A stretch of DNA of 38,830 nucleotides from Brevundimonas sp. ASV9 (GCF_016429195.1 NZ_JAELUF010000020.1:1-38830), one strand, 5' to 3'; positions 18,320-26,891 are shown, counted from the first letter of the stretch. Translations and numbers: made by a program. Notes: a model not told the origin generated them from the sequence alone.

Positions 18320-18387
18320 CCTGGAGCCTGATTCACGGCATCAGCGGAATCGCGAAGCGATCCAATCTCAACCGATCACGCTCCAGG
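18320..18387. repeat. Imperfect 68-bp inverted repeat between convergent genes
   Basis: Nearly the whole gap between the halogenase and dehydratase stops folds back on itself. CCTGGAGC and GCTCCAGG form the ends, TGAT/ATCA continue the stem after one mismatch, and ATCGC-GAA-GCGAT forms the inner hairpin. It may be a bidirectional terminator or a copy of a dispersed palindromic element; copy number cannot be judged from this window. Confidence 0.55.
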
Positions 18388-18391
18388 GCCG

Positions 18392-20194
18392 TCAGTGGTT
18401 GTCGCGCGGCAGGCCGATGGTATCGACGATGCGGTGGTATTTGACGGCGGGCTCCAGCACGGCGCCGGTTTCCAGCTGGCCGACCACATCGCGCTGCATT
18501 TCCTGCCACGGAGTCTGGGAGGCGGGGTATTTGTAGCCGCCTGCCGCCTCGAACGCCTGGCGACGCTCGGACAGTTCCTCGTCGGAGATCAGGATGTCCG
18601 CGCGGCCGGTGTTCAGGTCGATACGGACCCGGTCGCCGGTCTTCAGCAGGGCGATGGCGCCGCCCGCCGCCGCCTCGGGCGAGGCGTTCAGGATCGAGGG
18701 CGAGCCGGAGGTGCCGGACTGACGCCCGTCGCCGATGCAGGCCAGAGCGCTGACGCCCTTCTTGATGAGGTATGCCGGCGGGCGCATATTCACGACCTCG
18801 GCCGCGCCCGGATAGCCGATGGGGCCGGCGCCACGCATGAACAGCAGGGTCTGTTCGGTGATGCCCAGGCTCTCGTCGTCGATGCGGTGGTGATAATCCT
18901 CGGGCCCGTCGAACACGACGGCCGGGCCTTCAAAGGCATTCAGATCATCGGGGTTGGACAGATAGCGTTCGCGGAACTCGTCCGAGATCACGCTGAGCTT
19001 CATGATGGCCGAGTTGAACAGATTGCCGGTGAAGACGACAAAGCCAGCGTCGGTCTTCATCGGGGCGTCGAAGCTCTTGATGACATCGGGCAGTTGAATC
19101 GCGGCGCTCTTGCAGTTTTCGCCGATGGACTTGCCGGTGACCGTCAGGGCGTCCTCGTTGATCAGCCCCTGCTTCATCAGTTCGGAGACGACGGCAGGGA
19201 CGCCGCCAGCGTGGAAATAGTCCTCGCCCAGATAGTCGCCGGCGGGCTGGAGGTTGACCAGCAGCGGCACATGGAGGCCTTCGGTCTGCCAGTCCTGCAA
19301 CGGCACATCGACATGGGCGTGGCGGGCCAACGCCGTCAGGTGGATCGGGGCGTTGGTCGAGCCGCCGATGGCCGAGTTGACGACAATGGCGTTGTGGAAG
19401 GCTTCCTTGGTCAGGATGTCCGAAGGCTTCAGGTCCTCGCGCACCATCTCCACGATGCGCAGGCCCGTCTCGTAGGCGACCTGGGCGCGCTCGCGGTACG
19501 GCGCCGGGATGGCGGCCGAGCCGGGCAGCGACATGCCCAGCGCCTCGGCCAGCGAGTTCATGGTCGTGGCCGTGCCCATGGTGTTGCAATAGCCGACCGA
19601 CGGCGCCGAGGAGGCAACCAGTTCGATGAAGCCGTCGTAGTCGATCTCGCCGGCCGCCATCATCTGACGCGCCTTCCAGATGATGGTGCCCGATCCGGTG
19701 CGCTCGCCCTTGTGCCAGCCGTTCAGCATGGGGCCGACCGACAGGGCGATGGCGGGAATGTCCACGGTGGCGGCGGCCATCAGACAGGCGGGCGTGGTCT
19801 TGTCGCAGCCGATGGTCAGGACGACGCCGTCCAGCGGATAGCCGTACAGGCTCTCGACCAGACCCAGATAGGCCAGGTTGCGGTCCAGGCCCGCCGTCGG
19901 CCGCTTGCCGGTTTCCTGGATCGGATGGACGGGGAACTCCATGGCGATGCCACCGGCCTCGCGGATGCCTTCGCGGACGCGCTCGGCCAGGACCAGGTGG
20001 TGGCGATTACAGGGCGACAGGTCCGAGCCGGTCTGGGCGATGCCGATGATCGGCTTGTTCGACTGAAGCTCTTTGCGCGTCAGGCCGTAATTCAGATAGC
20101 GCTCCAGATAGAGCGCCGTCATGTCCGGGTTCTCGGGATTGTCGAACCAGGCGCGGCTGCGGAGCGGCTTTGCGGTCTTGGAATTGTCGGTCAT
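18392..20194 (-). CDS. IlvD/Edd-family sugar-acid dehydratase
   Basis: A 600-residue iron-sulfur dehydratase of the pentonate/hexonate branch, converting an aldonic acid to its 2-keto-3-deoxy form. The three conserved cluster cysteines are Cys62 (SPCNR), Cys130 (GCDKTTP) and Cys203 (GYCNTMG). As remembered, it closely resembles Caulobacter xylonate dehydratase XylD over the full length, including the C-terminal PRDNH. The start at 20194 lies one base after the stop of the dehydrogenase gene; two further ATGs upstream lie inside that gene. With dgoK and dgoA nearby, D-galactonate is the favoured substrate. D-xylonate, L-arabonate or D-fuconate remain possible, since this family is promiscuous and xylose is also released from xyloglucan. 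Confidence 0.9.
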   Translation of the reverse strand: MTDNSKTAKPLRSRAWFDNPENPDMTALYLERYLNYGLTRKELQSNKPIIGIAQTGSDLSPCNRHHLVLAERVREGIREAGGIAMEFPVHPIQETGKRPTAGLDRNLAYLGLVESLYGYPLDGVVLTIGCDKTTPACLMAAATVDIPAIALSVGPMLNGWHKGERTGSGTIIWKARQMMAAGEIDYDGFIELVASSAPSVGYCNTMGTATTMNSLAEALGMSLPGSAAIPAPYRERAQVAYETGLRIVEMVREDLKPSDILTKEAFHNAIVVNSAIGGSTNAPIHLTALARHAHVDVPLQDWQTEGLHVPLLVNLQPAGDYLGEDYFHAGGVPAVVSELMKQGLINEDALTVTGKSIGENCKSAAIQLPDVIKSFDAPMKTDAGFVVFTGNLFNSAIMKLSVISDEFRERYLSNPDDLNAFEGPAVVFDGPEDYHHRIDDESLGITEQTLLFMRGAGPIGYPGAAEVVNMRPPAYLIKKGVSALACIGDGRQSGTSGSPSILNASPEAAAGGAIALLKTGDRVRIDLNTGRADILISDEELSERRQAFEAAGGYKYPASQTPWQEMQRDVVGQLETGAVLEPAVKYHRIVDTIGLPRDNH

Positions 20195-20195
20195 T

Positions 20196-20945
20196 TTAGG
20201 TCCAGCCGCCATCGACGACATAGTGTTGATTGGTGATCGCCCCCGCCTCGTCCGAACACATGAAGACGACGACGCGGGCGATGTCGTCCGGCACGAGCCG
20301 GCGCTTGAGGCACTGGTTGGCGTAGATGTCTTTTTCGGTTTCCGGCGTGACCCAGAGCTTCAGTTGCCGCTCGGTCATGATCCAGCCGGGCGCGACGGCG
20401 TTCACCCGAACGCCGAACTGGCCGAAGTCGCGGGCCAGCGAACGGGTCAGGCCGATCACCGCCGACTTGCACGCCGTATAGGCGGCCATGCCGCCTTGGC
20501 CGATCACCCAGGAGGTCGACCCCAGATTGACGATGGCGCCCTTGCCCGTCGCCTGCATGTCCGGCAGCACGGCCTGGGCGGCGAAGAACTGATGCTTCAG
20601 GTTCACCGCCATGCGGCCGTCCCAATAGTCCTCTGTCACCTCCAGCGTCGCGTGGCGTTCGTCGTGGGCCGCGTTGTTGACCAGAATATCGATGGGGCCG
20701 AAGGCGTCACGCACCGTCCCGATGGCGGCCTTCAGCGTCGGGATATCGGTAAGGTCGCAGGGGACGAACAACGCGTCCTGCCCCAGGTCGGCCTGTAGCT
20801 TGGTCCCGCGTTCGGCGTCGATATCCAGAAAGCCAACCTGTGCGCCCTGGGCGTGGAAGGCCCGGACGATGCTCTCACCGATGCCGCCGGCGCCGCCGGT
20901 GACGATGGCGATCTTGCCCTTTAGGTCGGAGTAGATGGCAGCCAT
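20196..20945 (-). CDS. SDR sugar 1-dehydrogenase (XylB-like)
   Basis: A 249-residue short-chain dehydrogenase that would oxidise an aldose to its lactone with NAD(P). The start at 20945 has GGGGAGG nine bases upstream; the longer frame adds 27 residues without family similarity. The Rossmann motif TGGAGGIG is at residues 16-23, NNAA near 90, and the catalytic set is Ser143/145, Tyr156 and Lys160. Segments such as [21 protein letters not shown] and QCLKRRLVP match, from memory, Caulobacter xylose dehydrogenase XylB. It is translationally coupled to the dehydratase downstream. In this setting galactose 1-dehydrogenase is the most consistent role; xylose is the main alternative. The lactonase expected between these steps is absent. 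Confidence 0.87.
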   Translation of the reverse strand: MAAIYSDLKGKIAIVTGGAGGIGESIVRAFHAQGAQVGFLDIDAERGTKLQADLGQDALFVPCDLTDIPTLKAAIGTVRDAFGPIDILVNNAAHDERHATLEVTEDYWDGRMAVNLKHQFFAAQAVLPDMQATGKGAIVNLGSTSWVIGQGGMAAYTACKSAVIGLTRSLARDFGQFGVRVNAVAPGWIMTERQLKLWVTPETEKDIYANQCLKRRLVPDDIARVVVFMCSDEAGAITNQHYVVDGGWT

Positions 20946-20995
20946 GGATGCGGGCCTCCCCAGGCCGGAGGGTCGTCTGCGCGGCCCAAGACCCT

Positions 20996-21026
20996 TTTCA
21001 CAAATGAAACTTGTTGCCGTCAACAA
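20996..21026. promoter_or_regulatory. Paired inverted repeats before the dehydrogenase gene
   Basis: Two adjacent palindromes lie in the 100-bp gap between the IclR gene and the dehydrogenase gene: TTTCA-CAAA-TGAAA at 20996-21009 and TTGTTG-CCGT-CAACAA at 21011-21026. They are the only AT-rich part of the gap and sit 51-81 bp upstream of the start codon. They are good candidates for the binding site of the IclR regulator encoded next to them. Confidence 0.5.
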
Positions 21027-21045
21027 AAACTGGGCGGCGTCGGCG

Positions 21046-21819
21046 TCAAGCTTGGGAAACGGCGCCCATCTGATCCGAAATCACCTCTGCGGCCCGCACC
21101 AGCAGCGCCGCCGCCTCATCCTTCGTGCAGATCATCGGTGCCTGTTCGATGAAAGGGGTAATCAAGGTGGCGATCACGCCGTCCGCCCCCATGATGGGCG
21201 CCACCAGATCGGTGACGCCTTTCACGAAGTCGCTGGCCCGCTCCACATAGTCGCCTTGGGTCATCGCTTCCGAGCGGGCGGCGAACTCGTTCACCGCCTT
21301 TACTCCGAACAGGCCGACCAATGTCTCCTTGAGATGCGCCCGCGCCCGTTCATTGGCCCGCGAATAGAACATCAAGCCCGAGGTGGCGTGCAGGATGCTG
21401 CGCCGGTACCCGATCCGCACCGAATAGCCGAGGTCGCCGGGGCTCTCGATCCGCGCGATGACGACGATCTGATCGCCGGACGGCACAACAAGGTGGCACG
21501 ACTGCATCGTCGCCGACGCCAGATCGCGCATGGCCGGCATGGCGACATCGACCAGCGACTTGATCGGCGCCTGGGTCATGCCCAGCGTGAACAGGCGGTT
21601 GGTCAGACGATAGCCGTCCGAGGACTGTTCGATATAGCCGCGGAACTCCAGCACCTGGATCATGCGGAACAGTTCGCTGACGGAACGTCCCAAGGTGACG
21701 GACATCTGCGACGGCGTCATCGGCTCGCCTTGTGCAGACAGCAGTTCAAGAACGTCGAGGCCCTTCTCCAAGGCGGGCGCGCGATATTTGCGATCGTCGG
21801 CGGCGTCTTGATCGGTCAT
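21046..21819 (-). CDS. IclR-family transcriptional regulator
   Basis: A 257-residue regulator with the IclR arrangement. An N-terminal winged helix-turn-helix at about residues 15-75 (ALEKGLDVLELLSAQGEPMTP, then GRSVSELFRMIQVLEFRGYI) is followed by the effector-binding domain at about 85-255. It lies between the dehydrogenase/dehydratase pair on its own strand and the divergent symporter-dgoK-dgoA operon. It is therefore the obvious local regulator for both, probably responding to a sugar acid or keto-deoxy sugar acid. Candidate operators are present on both sides of the gene. Family is clear; effector and sign of regulation are unknown. Confidence 0.9.
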   Translation of the reverse strand: MTDQDAADDRKYRAPALEKGLDVLELLSAQGEPMTPSQMSVTLGRSVSELFRMIQVLEFRGYIEQSSDGYRLTNRLFTLGMTQAPIKSLVDVAMPAMRDLASATMQSCHLVVPSGDQIVVIARIESPGDLGYSVRIGYRRSILHATSGLMFYSRANERARAHLKETLVGLFGVKAVNEFAARSEAMTQGDYVERASDFVKGVTDLVAPIMGADGVIATLITPFIEQAPMICTKDEAAALLVRAAEVISDQMGAVSQA

Positions 21820-21878
21820 GGGATTCCTGTCGCTTGGGCCCTACGTTGCCCTCGCCATCGTCGCGGAGGAAGCCGAGG

Positions 21879-21911
21879 CTTGGAACAAGAAAGCTACATT
21901 ACCGCAGGTAA
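21879..21911. promoter_or_regulatory. Inverted repeats in the IclR/symporter divergent region
   Basis: The 190-bp gap at 21820-22009 contains CTTG-GAA-CAAG at 21879-21889 and TTACC-GCA-GGTAA at 21899-21911, followed by an AT-rich CATATAAAAA at 21924. The symmetry is short, so chance is possible, but the position fits operators for the IclR regulator. The remainder of the gap shows nothing recognisable. Confidence 0.35.
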
Positions 21912-22009
21912 AATACACAAGCGCATATAAAAAGTCCATTGCGGCTGACCGGGGGCTAACCTAGGCTTTGACTTAAGCCCGAACACGGGCGCATCGGGGG
22001 AAGTGCACC

Positions 22010-23593
22010 ATGTCGCTCGCGGGTATCGATCTGGCGATTCTGGCGATCTACGCCATCTTCATCTTCGGCCTGGCCCAGTGGGTCTCGCGCAGCCAGGCGG
22101 GCGAGCAAAAGACCTCCACCGACTATTTCATGGCGTCCAGGAGCCTGCCCTGGTGGGCCATCGGCGCCTCCCTGATCGCGGCCAACATCTCGGCTGAACA
22201 GATCATCGGCATGAGCGGCTCGGGCTATGTGATCGGCCTGGGCATCGCCTCCTATGAATGGATGGCGGCGCTGACCCTGCTGATCGTGGGCAAGTTCTTC
22301 CTGCCGATCTTCCTGCGCAACGAGATCGTGACCATGCCGCAGTTCCTGCAGCAGCGGTACGGGGCGACGATCCGCAACGTGATGGCCGTCTTCTGGCTGC
22401 TGCTCTACGTCTTCGTGAACGTGACCTCGATCCTGTGGCTGGGCGCGATCGCCGTCCACACCGTCACCGGCTTCAACCAGGACTACGCCATCGTCGCCAT
22501 CGGCGTCTTCGCCCTGGCCTACCAGCTGTGGGGCGGTCTGAAGGCCGTGGCCCTGACCGACATCGTCCAGGTGGCCCTGCTGGTCTGCGGCGGACTGATC
22601 ATCGGCTTCATCGCCCTGTCCACCATCGGCGGGGCCGACGGGGCCGGCGGCGCGGTGGCGGGCTTCCACACCCTGATCACCCAGTTCCCGGACAAGTTCG
22701 ACATGATCCTGTCCAAGGACAATCCCCACTATCAGGAGCTGCCGGGCATCGCCGTTCTGCTGGGCGGCCTGTGGGTCATGAATATCAGCTACTGGGGCTT
22801 CAACCAGTACATCATCCAGCGCGCCCTGGCCGCAAAGTCCCTGCCGGAAGCGCAGAAGGGCATCGCCTTCGCCGCCTATCTGAAGCTGCTGATGCCGGTG
22901 ATCGTGGTGCTGCCGGGCATGGCCGCCCTGATCCTGGCTCCCAATCTGTCGGCGCCGGACCAGGCCTATCCGACGATGATGAACCTGCTGCCGGTCGGTC
23001 TGAAGGGTCTGGTCTTCGCCGCCCTGATCGCCGCCATCATCGCCTCGCTGGCGTCCAAGGTGAACTCGATCTCGACCATCTTCACCCTGGACCTCTACGC
23101 CAAGATCAGGAAGGACACGCCCGAGCATCAGCTGGTCACGGTCGGCCGCATCGCCGCCGTCGCCGCCGTGATCATCGGCATCCTGACCGCCCGCCCGCTG
23201 CTGGGCGGCTTCGACCAGGCGTTCCAGTTCATTCAGGAGTTCACCGGCTTCTTCACCCCTGGCATCGTCGTCATCTTCATGCTGGGCCTGTTCTGGAAGC
23301 GGGCGTCCGAAGCCGGCGCCCTGACCGCCGCCATCGGCTCGGTCGTGCTGTCGGCCATCTTCTGGTGGTTGCAGGAAACCGGCCAGTTCATCTTCCCCTT
23401 CATGAACCGGGTCGGCGTTGTCTTCGTCGTCTCGCTGATCGCGGCGGTGATCGTGTCCCTGCTGGTACCGGCCAAGCCTGACGCCATGAAGATCAAGCTG
23501 GACCAGATCAGCTACAAGACCTCGCTGGGCTTCAACCTGGCGGCGGTCGGCGTGATCGCCTTCCTGATCCTGGTCTATACGATCTGGTGGTGA
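22010..23593 (+). CDS. Sodium/sugar symporter (SSS family, SGLT-like)
   Basis: A 527-residue inner-membrane protein of the solute:sodium symporter family with about 14 transmembrane helices. Recognisable features are the N-terminal FMASRSLPWWAIGASLIAAN followed by SAEQIIGMSGSGY (the TM1-TM2 core of SGLT-type carriers), YQLWGGLKAVALTDIVQ near residue 180, and IAAIIASLASKVNSISTIF near residue 345. Length and these motifs agree with the bacterial galactose carrier vSGLT. It starts the operon with dgoK and dgoA, one base from dgoK. The cargo is therefore probably D-galactose or a related monosaccharide set free in the periplasm by the GH35 enzyme. Confidence 0.9.
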   Translation: MSLAGIDLAILAIYAIFIFGLAQWVSRSQAGEQKTSTDYFMASRSLPWWAIGASLIAANISAEQIIGMSGSGYVIGLGIASYEWMAALTLLIVGKFFLPIFLRNEIVTMPQFLQQRYGATIRNVMAVFWLLLYVFVNVTSILWLGAIAVHTVTGFNQDYAIVAIGVFALAYQLWGGLKAVALTDIVQVALLVCGGLIIGFIALSTIGGADGAGGAVAGFHTLITQFPDKFDMILSKDNPHYQELPGIAVLLGGLWVMNISYWGFNQYIIQRALAAKSLPEAQKGIAFAAYLKLLMPVIVVLPGMAALILAPNLSAPDQAYPTMMNLLPVGLKGLVFAALIAAIIASLASKVNSISTIFTLDLYAKIRKDTPEHQLVTVGRIAAVAAVIIGILTARPLLGGFDQAFQFIQEFTGFFTPGIVVIFMLGLFWKRASEAGALTAAIGSVVLSAIFWWLQETGQFIFPFMNRVGVVFVVSLIAAVIVSLLVPAKPDAMKIKLDQISYKTSLGFNLAAVGVIAFLILVYTIWW

Positions 23594-23594
23594 G

Positions 23595-24485
23595 GTGAGT
23601 TCAGCGACCGGACTGATCGGGGTCGATTGGGGCACCAGCAATCTTCGCGTCATGCGGATCGCCCAAGGCGGCGCGGTGCTGGACAGCCGCTCCGACCCGC
23701 GCGGCGCCGGCGGCCTTGCGCCGAACGAGTTCCACGGCGTGCTGACCGAGGTCGCGCGCGGCTGGCTGGACGACGGCATGCCCGTCCTAATCAGCGGCAT
23801 GGCCGGGGCGCGGGGCCGGTGGCGTGAAATGGCCTATCTGCCCTGCCCCGCCGGCGTCGCCGACCTGGCGAGAGGCGTGGCCAGTCCCGACGACGCATCC
23901 CACGTCTCCATCGTGCCCGGGGTCGCCGTGTTCGAGGACGGCCGTCTTCAGGACGTGATCCGCGGCGAGGAGACCCAGGTCTTCGGGTTGGATGCGCCCG
24001 ATGACGCCGTCGTCGTCGGGCCCGGCACCCACAGCAAATGGATCCGCACCGCTGGCGGCCGGGTCACGGATTTCCGCACCTTCATGACCGGCGAACTGTT
24101 CGCCGCCATCCGCAAGGGCACAATCCTTGGCGCCGACGTGGGTGATCCCGGCGTGGACGACGACGCCTTCGCCGCTGGTGTCCAGCGATCCCTGCGCGAT
24201 CCCGCCGTCACCGCCGCCCTGTTTTCTGTGCGGGTCGAGGGGCTGGCCGGCCGCCTCTCGCCGACGTCCTCTGCCGACTATCTGTCCGGACTGCTAATAG
24301 GGGCCGAGGTCGCGGCCCAGGCCGACGCCAACCACCGCCCTGTCATCCTGATCGGCGCTGAGGCCCTGAGCCGCCGCTACGCCGCCGCCCTGGCGCAGGG
24401 TGGTTTCCACGACGTCCGTATCGCGGACGGCGCCGCCGCCACGGCCAAAGGCTTGTGGCGCATTCACGAGGCCGCATCCCGATGA
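23595..24485 (+). CDS. dgoK: 2-dehydro-3-deoxygalactonokinase
   Basis: A 296-residue DgoK-family kinase that phosphorylates 2-keto-3-deoxy-D-galactonate with ATP to KDPGal. The N-terminal phosphate-binding segment GLIGVDWGTSNLR is characteristic, followed by ISGMAGARGRW, PGTHSKWI and FMTGELFAAI, all typical of the family. It starts with GTG one base after the symporter stop; GGTGGTGA before it serves as ribosome binding site within the end of the upstream gene. The stop overlaps the dgoA start by four bases. With the dehydratase and dehydrogenase it forms the De Ley-Doudoroff galactose route. Confidence 0.92.
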   Translation: MSSATGLIGVDWGTSNLRVMRIAQGGAVLDSRSDPRGAGGLAPNEFHGVLTEVARGWLDDGMPVLISGMAGARGRWREMAYLPCPAGVADLARGVASPDDASHVSIVPGVAVFEDGRLQDVIRGEETQVFGLDAPDDAVVVGPGTHSKWIRTAGGRVTDFRTFMTGELFAAIRKGTILGADVGDPGVDDDAFAAGVQRSLRDPAVTAALFSVRVEGLAGRLSPTSSADYLSGLLIGAEVAAQADANHRPVILIGAEALSRRYAAALAQGGFHDVRIADGAAATAKGLWRIHEAASR

Positions 24486-25123
24486 TCCGAGTTTCAATCG
24501 AAAGCCTGGACGCCCTGCCGCTGATCGCCATCCTGCGCGGCCTGAAACCGGAAGAAGCGGTCGAGATCGGCGAGGCTATCGTCGCCGCCGGTTTCCGCTG
24601 CCTGGAAGTGCCGCTGAACTCGCCCGAGCCGCTGGAAAGCATCCGCCGCCTGCGCCAGGCCTTGGACGGCCGCGCCTTGGTCGGCGCCGGCACTGTGCTG
24701 AACGTCGCAGCAGCGCGCGAAGTCGCAGAGGCCGGCGGCCAGCTGATCATCTCGCCCAATACGAACGTCGAGGTGATCGCCGAGACCAAGACCCTGGGCC
24801 TGCTGTCCCTGCCCGGCTTCTTTACGCCGTCCGAAGCCTTCGCCGCCCTGGACGCCGGGGCCGACGCCTTGAAACTGTTTCCCGCCGAGATCGCCGGTCC
24901 CAAGGGTTTGAAAGCCGTCCGCGCCGTCCTGCCTGCCGAAGCCCGCATCTATCCGGTCGGCGGCGTCGATCCCGACAGCATGGCCGCTTGGCGGATCGCC
25001 GGCGCCTCCGGCTTCGGCATCGGCTCGGCCGTTTTTCAGCCAGGGCAGTCAGCTGAACAGGTCGCCCGTCAGGCGGCCGGATTTGTAGTGCAGTGGTGCG
25101 ATTTGCAATCCACGTCGTGCTGA
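24482..25123 (+). CDS. dgoA: 2-dehydro-3-deoxy-6-phosphogalactonate aldolase
   Basis: A 213-residue class I aldolase that splits KDPGal to pyruvate and glyceraldehyde 3-phosphate. The start at 24482 overlaps the dgoK stop (ATGA). Family motifs are LIAILRGL (residues 14-21), LEVPLNSPEP with the catalytic Glu42, VGAGTVL at 67-73, and the Schiff-base Lys131 in DALKLFPAE. PVGGVDP and GFGIGSAVF near the C-terminus form the phosphate pocket. The ILRG and LNSP signatures favour DgoA over the related KDPG aldolase Eda. The last dozen residues after GFVVQW are not typical and may be a strain-specific tail. Confidence 0.92.
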   Translation: MIRVSIESLDALPLIAILRGLKPEEAVEIGEAIVAAGFRCLEVPLNSPEPLESIRRLRQALDGRALVGAGTVLNVAAAREVAEAGGQLIISPNTNVEVIAETKTLGLLSLPGFFTPSEAFAALDAGADALKLFPAEIAGPKGLKAVRAVLPAEARIYPVGGVDPDSMAAWRIAGASGFGIGSAVFQPGQSAEQVARQAAGFVVQWCDLQSTSC

Positions 25124-25290
25124 CTAATCGGTCCAGCTATCGAGCATGACCTTCATAAATCAGTTTCAAGTTGAGAAATCAGTTATAGATTTCAGTGTCT
25201 TGAAGCGCCACATTCATTCTCCCTATCCCGAATGACGCACTTGCCGAAGCGCCAAGGACTTTACTGACCGATCGTGATAAGCTCCACCTT
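25124..25290. promoter_or_regulatory. AT-rich spacer with direct and inverted repeats before metal operon
   Basis: This 167-bp gap contains AAATCAGTT twice (25157-25165 and 25176-25184, 19 bp apart) and the inverted repeat GAAATC-agttata-GATTTC at 25175-25193. It is much richer in A and T than its surroundings. It probably carries the promoter of the metal operon and perhaps a regulator site. No terminator for dgoA is evident. Confidence 0.4.
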
Positions 25291-25632
25291 GTGTTCAAAG
25301 CGCTGTCGGAAATGGTCCGTCGATTTGCCTTCGTTTGCACCCTGCTGCTGACGGTCGCTTTCGCCATGCCTGCGTTTGAAAGCCATGCCTGCGCGGCGGA
25401 AGCCTCAGGCGGCGTCCAAGTGGTCGAGACGGTCGGCGACGCTGATGGTCAATGTCCTGACTGCGGCCCGGCGTGCGCCAACGGCTGCTGTCATGCGCCC
25501 CATTCCGCCATGTCCAGCGACCTGACGACGCCGCGTTTCATCGCGGTCTTCGGCCAGCCTCAGGCGTGGAGCGACAGCGTCGCTTACCCGCTCGGGCGGC
25601 CTGACGGTCCCGAGCGCCCGCCAAGATCCTGA
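25291..25632 (+). CDS. Small Cys-rich secreted protein, possible metal-binding
   Basis: A protein of up to 113 residues, starting at GTG 25291 or at ATG 25312 (MVRRFAFVC). It has a hydrophobic leader (FVCTLLLTVAFAMPAFESHA) and then a mature part with a cysteine/histidine cluster, CPDCGPACANGCCHAPH, at about residues 55-71. It occupies the place before a CzcB/CzcA pair where small periplasmic metal-related proteins such as CzcI-like polypeptides are often found. I do not recognise the exact family. A role in periplasmic metal binding or sensing is inferred from composition and context only. A 105-bp gap separates it from the adaptor gene. Confidence 0.65.
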   Translation: MFKALSEMVRRFAFVCTLLLTVAFAMPAFESHACAAEASGGVQVVETVGDADGQCPDCGPACANGCCHAPHSAMSSDLTTPRFIAVFGQPQAWSDSVAYPLGRPDGPERPPRS

Positions 25633-25737
25633 TCCTCGGCTGGACCTGGCGTCCGGCCCTTCCTGAGCCCTGCGCGTGTCGGAGACGTCGCGCGTCCTGA
25701 ACTCTGGGCCCGGCCGTGCGCCGGGCGAGGATCGATC

Positions 25738-26889
25738 ATGATTTCGAAGACATACTGGATGATGACCGGCGCCGCCGTGGTCATCGCATTAGGCGCGGGC
25801 TTCAGCGCCGCGCACATTCTGGACCGACCGCCGGCCGAGGCCGAACACGCCGAGGCGGGCCACGCCGAAGACGAAGCCGGCGAAGCGGCCTTCGTCGCCC
25901 TGACGCCGCAGGAGGCGGCTCAAGCCGGGGTGTCGGTCGTCGCCGTGCAGCGCGGCGGCGGCGCCGAACTGAAGCTGCCGGGCCGCGTCGCCTTTGCGCC
26001 CGGCGCCGAGGCTGCGGTGGATGCGCCTTTGGGCGGCGCCGTGGTGCGCGTCCACGTCGGCCTGGGCGATCGCGTGGCGGCCGGTTCACCGCTGATCACC
26101 GTGCGCAGTCCGGACGGCGCCGCCTCAAGGGCGGACGCCGACGCGGCGGGCGCGACGGTTCAGGCCGCGCGCGCCGCCGAACGGCGCGATCGCACCCTGT
26201 TCGAACAGGGCTGGGTGTCACAGGCGCGTCTGGACGTCACCGCCGCCGAGACCCGTCGTGCGGAGGCGCAACACCGCGCCGCCCGCGCTCGTGTCAGCGC
26301 ATTCGGCGCGCCCGGAGCGGACGGGCTGACGGTGGTGCGCAGCGCCATCGCGGGCGTTGTCACCCGCCTGAGCGCGGCGCCAGGTCAGGTGCTGCACGAA
26401 GAGGCTTTGCAGGTCGCCGCCGTCGCCGATCCCGGCCGTGTCGAGCTGGTGTTCGAGGCGCCGCCCGCCGCCGCTGCTATCCTGAAGATGGGCGACAGGC
26501 TGGAAAGCACGGTCGCCGGATCGCGCGTCATTTCCGGCGTCGTCGTCGCCATCGCCCCAGCCAATGCGAACGGGGTCGTCGTGGTTCGCGCCCGTCCGGT
26601 CGGCGAGACACCCCCGGCGGGGTCGGTCGTCTCCGCCCGCGTTTCGGCCGGCGTCGGCTCAGGAACAACTGTCGTGCCGATTGACGCGGTGCAGACCATA
26701 AAGGGCGCGCCGTCCGTCTTTGTTCAGGAGAACGGCGGGTTCCGTGCGCGCCCGGTGGTGACCGGACGAACCTCGGACGGTCGGATCGAGATCGTGTCCG
26801 GACTAGCTGGGACCGAACGGATCGCCGGCGTCGGCGCCTTCCTGCTTAAGGCCGAACTGGCCAAGGGCGAAGCCGAGCACGGACATTGA
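25738..26889 (+). CDS. czcB: RND efflux periplasmic adaptor, CzcB/CusB type
   Basis: A 383-residue membrane-fusion protein linking an inner-membrane RND pump to an outer-membrane channel. A single N-terminal membrane anchor (YWMMTGAAVVIALGAGFSAA) is followed by a His/Glu-rich stretch at about 35-48 (AEHAEAGHAEDEAGEA), which could bind metal. Next come the first lipoyl half (APLGGAVVRVHVGLGDRVAAGSP), a short helical hairpin at about 120-180, the second lipoyl half (IAGVVTRLSAAPGQVL) and beta-barrel domains. The C-terminus ends GEAEHGH, again histidine-bearing. GAGG lies ten bases before the start. The gene is followed immediately by the pump gene. Confidence 0.9.
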   Translation: MISKTYWMMTGAAVVIALGAGFSAAHILDRPPAEAEHAEAGHAEDEAGEAAFVALTPQEAAQAGVSVVAVQRGGGAELKLPGRVAFAPGAEAAVDAPLGGAVVRVHVGLGDRVAAGSPLITVRSPDGAASRADADAAGATVQAARAAERRDRTLFEQGWVSQARLDVTAAETRRAEAQHRAARARVSAFGAPGADGLTVVRSAIAGVVTRLSAAPGQVLHEEALQVAAVADPGRVELVFEAPPAAAAILKMGDRLESTVAGSRVISGVVVAIAPANANGVVVVRARPVGETPPAGSVVSARVSAGVGSGTTVVPIDAVQTIKGAPSVFVQENGGFRARPVVTGRTSDGRIEIVSGLAGTERIAGVGAFLLKAELAKGEAEHGH

Positions 26890-26891
26890 TC

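Noticed and set aside
18395..20236. 613-codon plus-strand open frame opposite the dehydratase
   Set aside because: Shadow frame; the minus strand has the conserved iron-sulfur cysteines and full-length family similarity.
21956..23800. 614-codon minus-strand open frame opposite the symporter
   Set aside because: Low-complexity Asp/Gln/His/Gly translation typical of antisense frames; the sense strand encodes a clear SSS transporter.
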